Both the position numbers and the translations under genes were made by a program. Below the pieces are notes generated by a model. The model worked only from the letters and a program-made list of their open reading frames with translations. It was not told the DNA's origin and ran no database searches. From Cymbomonas tetramitiformis (taxonomy: Eukaryota; Chlorophyta; Pyramimonadophyceae; Pyramimonadales; Pyramimonadaceae), in assembly GCA_001247695.2 (NCBI GenBank), contig LGRX02027129.1:22163-86162 (forward strand): DNA of 64,000 nucleotides. Direction: 5' to 3'. Below, in pieces: positions 56,406 to 64,000 of the stretch. The stretch's first letter is position 1, and the number at the start of each line of letters is the position of its first letter.

Positions 56406-57612
56406 AAGTAGTGAGTGCTCGCCTTTTTATTTAATCAGTCTCGTCCTCGTCGATGTCACTCGCTGGAGGCGAAGGAGCGGGACTTCCAGGTGGAGATGGG
56501 GGGACCCAAGGCCACTCTTCGATTCCTTGCACTGGATATGAACCAGGGAGCGCGGGGAAGACTGTTAGGTCTTGGGAGTTCGGGTAGCGGAAGAGAAGGT
56601 TTCCAATCTGAAGCCACACGAAATTGTGATGTACTGGTGGGATAGCCAGCGTGACTATGTCCAGGCGCTCAGTCGCTGTTCTCCTCTTCGTCGTCAGAAG
56701 AAGAGGGGGAAGGAGGACCGCTCCAAGGACCGCTCTGCCAGAAAGCGCCTGCTGGTGGGTAGGTAGGGTCTGGAGGGAATACCCACTTGATAGGTCCTTG
56801 CTTCCACCACGCTCTTCTGTATTCTTCTGGCGAAGGGGGTACTGCCATACACCAGCGAACTCAAAATTTGGCCAGGGCTCCGCGACACGATTTTTGAGTG
56901 CCTAGGCGCGCGGGCAAGAGTCAAGCAGCAGTGAAAAAGGAGGTGTCAGGTCCAATATGGGGGTCCAGTGAGGTCCCAGACGGTATCTGTACTCCGTAGG
57001 TCCCAAGAAAAGCCCCAGTCAGTGCGCTGCTGGAAGATACCAGGAGGTGCTGAAGGGCTGCCAGAAACGTCCCAGAACTGCTGAAAGCGCCTTTTGGTGG
57101 AGCTTTCCCCGCTGCTGATGGCCGTGAGGGCGGTATCAGGGGTTTCTAGGCTGTTCTATGGGGTCTAAAGAGGGGTTTTTTGGTGGTGGGGGCTACTGGG
57201 AGAGGTTTTGGGGTAGGCTGGAAACTGTCAAAAACGGCTATTTTTGGCTGTTTTGGGCGGTTTTTCGCCTTTTTGGGGCTCTGAAAGGTGAGCTATATCG
57301 TTTTCTTGGCTACTGTAGACCGGGGAAACCCTTTAGGGTGCTCCCTGACGGTCGTTTGTGGCCTGGGACGGACTTCGGGTTTAAGATCGGAAAACGAATG
57401 CTTGGGTTTCTGAGCCAGTTTGAGCCCCCAGTGTTAAGGAGCAAAAATATGAAGTTTTGGAGATGTTTTCCAGAGGATACGGCCGTTGTATACGAAAAAA
57501 AATGTACTTACGGAGGCTAAAATTGCGCACAGATAGCCGGAAGTACAGCTCTCCCCCTGTATCACAACGAAAGTTTCAATAGGCCCGTGGGCGAGTTGCG
57601 CAGAGGCGAAAT
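56406..57612 (-). other. Untranslated leader of the methyltransferase Ty3 element
   Basis: 1.2 kb between primer-binding site and gag. No domain-bearing frame. G/T-rich on the plus strand. Presumably holds packaging signals, but none can be pinpointed. Confidence 0.5.
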
Positions 57613-57630
57613 CGCAGCACGCTGATACCA
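57613..57630 (-). promoter_or_regulatory. Primer-binding site, tRNA 3'-end type
   Basis: Minus-strand TGGTATCAGCGTGC lies two bases after the 5' LTR. TGGTATCAG is the usual complement of the 3' end of initiator tRNA-Met, so this element primes conventionally, unlike the three small elements. Confidence 0.8.
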
Positions 57631-57632
57631 AA

Positions 57633-58323
57633 TGTGCCAGGGGCACGACGACAGATGCTCGGAGATATGTTTTTGATTGAACGTGCAAAGGTACACAATT
57701 CGGATTTTTATAATATACTGGATCAGGGCCAGATTGAGGTACAAACGATAATTCGGTTCCGAGTTCTGAAGGCTAAACACTTCTCAAGTGCTCTACTTAT
57801 TCACTCGTCACTCAGGTTGCAGGGTCAACCACTCGAGAGCCGATGTCACACTTCGGCTCAACGTTCAGTTCCCGATCCGATCTCATTTCTAATTCCGATT
57901 CGTCATTCTCGATTCAGATGTTATGCCGACAGGCTGACACGATGACTGCCCCACAGTACTGTCATACTACTGTACTGTCATACTGTCATACTGTCATAGC
58001 GTCATACTGTCATACTGTCATAACCTTAATATCTGATATTCGATTTCATTGTCTTTTCAACCCCGATGCGAATCTGACCATTCTTCGAGGGTCTGACTGA
58101 GTTCCACGATGACACCCCCCACAGTACTGTCATACTACTATAGTGTCATACTGTCATAGTGTCACTGTCATAGTGTCATACTGTCATACCCCGGACATCT
58201 GGTATTCATTCTCATCGTGATTTCAAGCCCAATTTCACTGTCATCGTGCCAATCCCAGATTACCCCCGATGACACACATACGGACGCATAGGCATATCGG
58301 CTCACGCTGTGCCTCCGGGCACA
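57633..58323 (-). repeat. 5' LTR of the methyltransferase Ty3 element
   Basis: 691 bp, almost identical to 42416-43108. Differs mainly in copy number of the tcatactgtcat motif near 58150-58180. Confidence 0.93.
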
Positions 58324-58328
58324 CCATT

Positions 58329-60660
58329 GCACCAAAGGTGCATCGCAGTTCTTGGGATGCAGCCCTGCAGTTCTTGGGATGCAGCCCTGATATATATATA
58401 TGACCGATGGACGAAATCCTCTTGGGTATATGTTTCCACGGCCTGATTATTATTTGGTCGGCAATTATTGGCAAAAGTCATCGGCTATCAGCTTTTGACT
58501 CAGAAGCCACAATGTTATAGAAGCTGCGACCTATTGTGATCATATGCGGCAGTTATGCCTTCAGCATACGTAGACAATATGATTATGTGGAACTTATAAT
58601 CCCACTTAAGTTGCATCATGATAAATTTATCCAGGTGTTAACAAGTGTTCAGGATTTGATAAGGGGTTGACGCCCCACAAGCTAAAGGTCACTGTCTCAT
58701 AAGGCTCGCCTCAAGTGTGCGGCTTTGAGGATCAGTGTCCCAGCGAGGCACAGGCATGATGCTTCCTTGATCATGGTGGAGCTGGAAATGAGAATGCTCT
58801 AGATATCCGAAGACAGGAAGGCTTTTTGTTGGCCAGAGTTACTGTCTAGATGCTTAACCTCGATGGGGTTGCATTCGGATACAAACTGTGCAACCATGCA
58901 TATGTGACTTATACATTGGTGTATGATATTGATGAATCATCTCTTGTCATGGACCTGGAAGGAATGACGGCAAATAGCTAAAGTGACGGATCTCACTCAC
59001 TCGGCTTTGCTGTTATGGAATTCGATGCCTGATGGCATAACTGGCAATCCTTTGCTCAGATGCTTTCCTTAAGACATTAACAACAACTTGTGTGCCAGCT
59101 TCTCTAGATTTGGGGAGAAACCATGGATCAACAATTCATCAATCAAAACACATGTTATCAAGGCTGATTCAACGAGTCCTTTAACTCTTGAATTTCGACC
59201 ATCAGCATCTCAGGCTGTTGACGTCAAAGTGATGGTCGTAAGCTTACAATATAGCTTATTCACATTTGAAAAACCATCGTTCTCCTATGTCAGTGCCCTT
59301 CATATAATATGATAGAGCCGGAGAAATATGTATCTATGATTTCTTCATAATGAACTTTATGTGTCAGTAAGTCAAATAAGACTTCATTTGATGCTTCAAT
59401 CGGCATGATGTACCGTGTCATCAACTTTATGGCTGCTATACAGATGCTGGAACTTTTGATAAGATTTTTAATCTTCCAAGCAAAATCACAATGATGTAAA
59501 TCAATTTGTGGCAGCTGTATGAAAAATGAATGAATCTATACTCTTCCTCCCCCTTTTAAAAAGAGGTGTATCAAACCAATCAGATGGTGATGGAGGATGT
59601 TATTCAATCATTATGTTATGTGAAAATGGTTTGATAGAAAATCAGACTGAGATTACTCATCGAATGCTTTAGAGGTAACAATGTCAATCTGAACATTGAT
59701 TCTCTCTACGTCATACCGGCAATATGCCTGACGTTTTTGAATGTGGCAAATGCCAGATGATGTCAAATGGAGTCGTTGGGTTGCAGCCCACATACTTTGT
59801 CAGTTCAGGGTCACTATAATGTGCCCAACTTAGACAATGGTGTGCCCAACTTAGACAATGGTGTGCCCAACTTAGACAATGGTGTGCCCAACTTAGACAA
59901 AGCTTCTGGATAATGATTGTCATAATGAATAACGAAATCAGTGATGGTACCGAAGTTAACTTTGGTATCGAAGCTAATGGAGAGTCAATTAAGAAGTGTC
60001 TGTAATGACAACAACTTACTACGAGTTGTATTTTCGTAGTTGATGGATGGCTGACATGTCATTTCATTATGATTAGAACATGGCATTGCCTAGTGATATG
60101 TGTATATTCTTCACCATATGATCACTTATCTCAATGGTGCCCATTTTATTTTTGGGCAAACACTATTCAGAGACTTGTTATGATAAAGAAGTATGAATGA
60201 TGAATGTGTCATTTCAATCCGATAGAATTGTGACTTGTTTATGACTATAAAATCTGTCACTTTCCAGAATGAGGATGAACTGCGCTTGGAAACCGTATGC
60301 AGATTGCGGGTTCGAGTCCCGACATGGCTTTTCCAAGACTTCGTGGCCTAATGGATGAGGCAACAAATTTCTAAACATTCCAGAATGAGCTTTCAAAGAG
60401 TCTTTATTCCTCAATGAAGCATGCTTGTCTTATGCCAAAATGATATGAAACCACAAATATGGTGTTTAATCTATATGTGGATGGTTTATACCATTGTATG
60501 CTATTCCACAAATAAGTAGTGATGTCAGAATAAAAACTTTGGACAATTGCAACTCAGTACAAACTTGAGTGCATTCAAGCCCACTTATATGGTCAGAATC
60601 TGAGTCTAATGTACTTTTACTCTAGCTAAAGCTACCACTGACTGTCCAACATCCACTGAG
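58329..60660. other. No gene recognised; AT-rich repeats
   Basis: The first ~130 bp resemble parts of the ~1.5-kb LTR-like repeat (gttcttgggatgcagccc, tgggtatatgtttccacgg). The rest has no coding signal apart from a 21-bp tandem repeat and a tRNA-like B-box at about 60305-60325. Confidence 0.4.
59821..59901 (+). repeat. 21-bp tandem repeat, four copies
   Basis: gtgcccaacttagacaatgg(t) begins at 59821, 59842, 59863 and 59884. Confidence 0.95.
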
Positions 60661-60664
60661 GACA

Positions 60665-60905
60665 TTCAGGGAAGATATCTTCCTGGGGTTGGCCGGCCCG
60701 GGGCCGTGTCACGGAGGCCCGGGCCGAAGGCGGGCCGAAGGAAAAGTTGCGGATGGGCCGAGTCGCATTAAGGGGAAAATCGATAAATTTCCAAAATTTT
60801 ATCGATTTTTGACAAATTGTCATACTTAAAATTAAAATTTTGCGCCTGCGGCGGGCAATTTTGGGTTCGGGCCGACACGGGTTTATATATGTTTCATGCG
60901 GGCAT
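60665..60905. mobile_element. Probable ggccgg-rich non-autonomous element, relative of the 290-bp hAT MITE
   Basis: Shares ggccggcccgggg at one end and catacttaaaattaaaattttgcgcctgcggcgggcaatttt inside with 51709-51998. A CAGGG at 60668 could be the left end. The right end and target duplication were not resolved. It lies directly after the stop of the RT frame. Confidence 0.5.
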
Positions 60906-60913
60906 ATAAATGT

Positions 60914-63031
60914 TTATATATGTTTCAGACAATCAGTGAGTTCAAAGAGTGTAGAAATACGAGTGAGTGCATCTGCAACCTTGTTCTTCTCGCCAGAAAT
61001 GTGCTCTATTCGGAAGTTGTACTCGGAGAGCTCATCCAACCACCTCGCCTGTTTGGGGCTTAGTGTGGATTTGGACTGGAAATAAACCAGTCGTGGCTGA
61101 TGATCTGAGCGTACAATAGTCCCAAGAGCTCCCAGCAAGATGTGGCGAAAGAATCGGAAGCCCTCCACAATGGCAAAAAGCTCGATCTCAGGAATAGGCC
61201 AACGTCTCTGTGTATCAGAAAGAGTGACGCTGTGATAGCCACATGGCTTCATACCTTTTCCTTGGTCCTGTAGTACCACTTGACCAACGTGTGTGCCTAA
61301 TCCATCGACCTCCATAATAGATGGCAGTTTCTGATCTGGAAGCTGTAGTACTGGAGCATTGCAGATGGCACTTTTGAGGTTATCAAATGCCTTCTGCTGC
61401 TCAGATTCCCAGACAAACTCTGCATTATCTTTAAGGAGACGATTGAGCGGCTCGGCAATCTCGGAGAACTTTGGTATGAATCTCCTAAATTGGCCGACCA
61501 TGCCCAAGAATGACCGAAGGGATGACTTGCCATCTTTAGCCATACGGCGTAGAGGCTGTTTTCCAACGGTAGGACCATACGACACTGGAGGCTGTATTGC
61601 CATAACTGCTCGGATTCGGTCTTCGATGATGGATATGCCTGCTTCAGAGATGTGATGTCCGATAAAATCTATGGATCTGACGAACAACTCCACCTTGGAA
61701 GGCCTGATGAAGAACTGGTGATCTCTGCAACGCTGGAGGAACTGTCGGACATGCTTCACGTGGCTGTCAAAGTCCGGACTGTACACAATAGTGTCATCCA
61801 TGAAAATTACAAGGAACCGATCGATGAAGTCGAAGAATGCCCGATTTCCTACACGTAGAGCGGTTGCAGGAGCATTGGTCAATCCGAAAGGCATAACTGT
61901 CCACTCATAGGAACCGTATCTGGTGCGAATCGCTGTTTTGTGAATGTCATCTGGATGTATAGGGATCTGATGGAAAAACTGATTGAAGTCGAATCTGCTA
62001 AACCATCGTGCACCTTTTAGCTGTTCAAGAAGGGTGTCGTGAGGTGGCAATGGATACGTGTCCTTAATTGTGATGTTATTAAGGGCTCGATAATCACAGC
62101 ACATCCTCCACTTCCCACCTGGCTTAGGAGCGAAAATGATAGGACATCCATATGGAGATGATGACGGACGAAGGATACCCAATTCGACATATTTGATGAT
62201 CTGTCGTTTGAGCTCTTCCATCATGGGCACTGGAATGGTACGAGCTGGCTGTGATGGTGGCTTGTGCCCAGGTTCAATGTTGATGCGATGATAACCACCT
62301 TCAAACCGTTCTGGCCTATGGCCAGCTGGAAGATCCTCCTGGAAAATATCTGAAAAGTCTTCCCTCATCTGATCACGTGCTGCTGTGACCTCTGGGTCTT
62401 CCATAGTGGTGTCTGAGTCTGCTGCTGCGAAGACCAGTTCACCATCGACCTCTGAGAGAAAGAAGAGATAAGCTACGGCTTCTTCAGCCGAACCACTGGA
62501 TCGAATACGACGTAGGTGCTTTCTCATGGTGGTGGCACTGACCAATTCCATTTCAGGAAGGCCATCTGAGCCTGGAGTCTGTTCAACTCTGGATAATACT
62601 GTGCGAACACTGGAGCCTGATGAGTGCTTCCTAGTGATCGTCAGATTTTTGGACTGGAAGTCAATGTGTGGATTTCTCCTCTCCAACCAATCTTGACCCA
62701 GGATGACAGTGAAGGGTTTCATGTCAATGATGTAGAAATCCTCTGTGTCCTTATACTTACCCAGCGTGAATGTAGCATTGGGAAGATAGGATGTACAGGG
62801 TAGTTGGCTTCCTCTAGCCAATCCCACTGAGAATGATGAGGAATCTGTGGGTGTAATACCAAGCTGAGCAGCGAACTGTCTGTCGATGAAAGACGATGTA
62901 GCTCCTGGATCTACCAATATGTGAGTACTCTGTCCATATACTTTCCCTTTGTACAACAACAGCTTCTTCTGGGATTCCAGCTGTGCTGTCTGAGACTTCA
63001 TCTGTGTGATGTGCTCTGAGGGAGTGTCCAT
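60914..63031 (-). CDS. Ty3/gypsy protease, reverse transcriptase and RNase H (truncated pol)
   Basis: 705 codons. Order: aspartic protease around residue 35-45 (LVDPGATSSF, with Pro where Ser or Thr is usual), reverse transcriptase (YPLPPHDTLLEQL, FSRFDFNQFFHQI, catalytic FMDDTIVY), then RNase H connection and domain (MEVDGLGTHVG, HPxL-type FRFFRHILLGALG, SGEKNKVADALTR). The frame ends soon after RNase H in a ggccgg-rich repeat, where integrase should follow. An integrase/chromodomain of the same type lies at 39402-40830 on the same strand, beyond the 15.9-kb insertion. That suggests one older element torn apart by later insertions. Gag of the same family lies immediately upstream (63151 onward). 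Confidence 0.85.
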   Translation of the reverse strand: MDTPSEHITQMKSQTAQLESQKKLLLYKGKVYGQSTHILVDPGATSSFIDRQFAAQLGITPTDSSSFSVGLARGSQLPCTSYLPNATFTLGKYKDTEDFYIIDMKPFTVILGQDWLERRNPHIDFQSKNLTITRKHSSGSSVRTVLSRVEQTPGSDGLPEMELVSATTMRKHLRRIRSSGSAEEAVAYLFFLSEVDGELVFAAADSDTTMEDPEVTAARDQMREDFSDIFQEDLPAGHRPERFEGGYHRINIEPGHKPPSQPARTIPVPMMEELKRQIIKYVELGILRPSSSPYGCPIIFAPKPGGKWRMCCDYRALNNITIKDTYPLPPHDTLLEQLKGARWFSRFDFNQFFHQIPIHPDDIHKTAIRTRYGSYEWTVMPFGLTNAPATALRVGNRAFFDFIDRFLVIFMDDTIVYSPDFDSHVKHVRQFLQRCRDHQFFIRPSKVELFVRSIDFIGHHISEAGISIIEDRIRAVMAIQPPVSYGPTVGKQPLRRMAKDGKSSLRSFLGMVGQFRRFIPKFSEIAEPLNRLLKDNAEFVWESEQQKAFDNLKSAICNAPVLQLPDQKLPSIMEVDGLGTHVGQVVLQDQGKGMKPCGYHSVTLSDTQRRWPIPEIELFAIVEGFRFFRHILLGALGTIVRSDHQPRLVYFQSKSTLSPKQARWLDELSEYNFRIEHISGEKNKVADALTRISTLFELTDCLKHI

Positions 63032-63150
63032 CTGCTGAAACTGTAATGCCAGACTGGAAAGGACTTCTTCTGAGATACTCTCAACCCGGCCACTTGCTTC
63101 AGTGGCATTTTCAGGCTGATTTACCCTCGGGGTGCTCTCAACACTGGTAC

Positions 63151-64000
63151 CTATGCAGTACCCTGAGAGTTTCCCTGAGGAGCTGGAGCTGGAGCTGAAG
63201 CTGGAACTGGAGCTGGAGCTGCAACTGCTGCATTGATGCTCTGCTGATTCTTTAGCTCCTTAACCAGGGTGTTGATTGTTTTGACAAGTTTGCCAGACTC
63301 GTTCTTAGCACCCTGATTACTCTGTTGTTGCTGTCTTCTGAAAGGATTCTGAGCTGGAGGATTGCCTTGTATGGCTTTTCCTTCTGGTGTCCTGGTGGAG
63401 AAACAATCCTTTGTGGCGTGATTGGTACGACCACAACGTTGGCAAGGCTGAGGAGGATTTGCTGCTGCTCCTTTCCCTTTTCCTTTGCCTTTGCCTTTTT
63501 CCACTTTTCCCTTTGTTCCTTTGGGAATTCTGATTGGCATTTGGATTTCGATTGCCATTCTGATTCTGATTCCAGTTCCTATTGGATCTGTCATATGGCT
63601 TTCTGCCACGCCCTTTGTCCTTATCCTTTCTGACTGGGCCTCATCCTGATGATTGTTCCTTTTGCCCCCGATAGTGTAGGGTCTTTGACTGCTTCGAATG
63701 AACAACGTAATTCAAGTCGAGCAGGATCTGTGTGGTTTGTGACCACGACAGATTATTCCTTTCGTCTTCTGTAAGGAATCTCAGATGGAACTGTTTGCGA
63801 AGATCAGAATCCATACTGCTGACGAATAATCTGTCCTTTATCAACACATCATCCAGATCAACTGATGCTAATGCAGCCAGTGACGTGAACGTGCGTAGAT
63901 AATCTGAGAAAGTCTGGTTCCCTTGATTCAGCGCCATTAGGAGTTTTTTAGCCACTGATCTTTTATGGGGGTTGCCAAACTGACTGAGGAAAATCCTTCT
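63151..64000 (-). pseudogene. Ty3/gypsy gag, running off the window edge
   Basis: The frame enters from beyond 64000 (FLSQFGNPHKRSVAKKLL) and encodes a capsid C-terminal part (LRKQFHLRFLTEDERNNLSW), close to the plus-strand copy at 37384-37680. Near 63650-63700 the frame shifts. The second part has basic K/G repeats and the CCHC knuckle CQRCGRTNHATKDC, then an Ala/Pro tail ending 120 bp before pol in another frame. The -1/+1 change to pol is normal for Ty3 elements; the shift inside gag looks like damage. Confidence 0.8.

Larger units (their letters stand above)
42416..58323 (-). mobile_element. 15.9-kb Ty3/gypsy element encoding two DNA methyltransferase domains
   Basis: LTRs 42416-43108 (693 bp) and 57633-58323 (691 bp) begin TGTGCC and end GGCACA. 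Apart from a short indel in a tcatactgtcat minisatellite I see almost no differences. Target duplication CCATT lies at 42411-42415 and 58324-58328. On the minus strand the order is 5' LTR, primer-binding site, gag, a linker frame, pol, polypurine tract, 3' LTR. Nested inside are two hAT MITEs and an inverted-repeat insert. A single-base frameshift in gag and another in the terminal methyltransferase mean this copy is probably not fully functional. Confidence 0.93.

Noticed and set aside
60265..60395. B-box-like gcgggttcgagtcccg followed by an A-box/D-arm-like tggcctaatggatgaggc, suggesting a circularly permuted tRNA gene
   Set aside because: The order fits a permuted tRNA, but the would-be acceptor strands (around catggctt and agacttcg) do not pair and no anticodon arm can be drawn. 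More likely a decayed tRNA-derived repeat.

Overview
This window looks like repeat-rich nuclear DNA of a multicellular-type or large-genome eukaryote in the green/streptophyte lineage. A charophyte alga such as Chara is my best guess, but it is not proven. The evidence is genes split by GT-AG introns, chromodomain Ty3/gypsy elements, and three small LTR elements whose primer-binding sites match the anticodon arm of a plant-type initiator tRNA-Met (GUGGUGGGCCCAUAACC rather than the animal GUGCUGGGCCC form). There is also a Ty3 element carrying a cytosine methyltransferase, a combination I recall being reported from charophytes and dinoflagellates. A 20-base run of N marks an assembly gap at 32196-32215. 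No operons, CRISPR arrays or rRNA genes are seen.

Layout. 1-3.8 kb: minisatellite and a degenerate ~180-bp satellite. 4.8-6.0 kb: a two-exon chromodomain-BED zinc-finger gene on the minus strand. 6.5-11.1 kb: an old Gag-like gene cut by a young 3.5-kb Gag-only LTR element (7328-10872, identical LTRs, TSD TCCTT). 12.5-15.9 kb: a five-exon F-box/leucine-rich-repeat gene. 16-22.4 kb: no gene, mostly tandem repeats and an integrase relic.

22.9-29.8 kb, minus strand: the standout host gene. It has about 14 exons encoding roughly 1335 residues, with four crotonase (enoyl-CoA hydratase) domains followed by a DpgA-type type III polyketide synthase. In actinobacteria DpgA and its crotonase helpers DpgB/DpgD are separate proteins making 3,5-dihydroxyphenylacetyl-CoA. 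Here the parts look fused into one spliced eukaryotic gene.

30-42.4 kb: nested repeats. These are a 926-bp LTR element (33642-34567), a broken Ty3 gag (35954-37811) holding a mariner-like MITE and a 698-bp TRIM element (36601-37298) whose LTRs contain a tRNA-like Pol III promoter, two diverged direct repeats of ~1.5 kb, and between them an integrase/chromodomain fragment with an intron.

42416-58323, minus strand: one Ty3/gypsy element of 15.9 kb with near-identical 0.69-kb LTRs and TSD CCATT. Its pol polyprotein carries protease, reverse transcriptase, RNase H, a phage Dam-like adenine methyltransferase domain, integrase, a chromodomain and a C-terminal cytosine-5 methyltransferase. Two hAT MITEs and an inverted-repeat insert sit inside it. 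58.3-64 kb: noncoding DNA, then a second Ty3 element (RT and gag, minus strand) running off the window edge.
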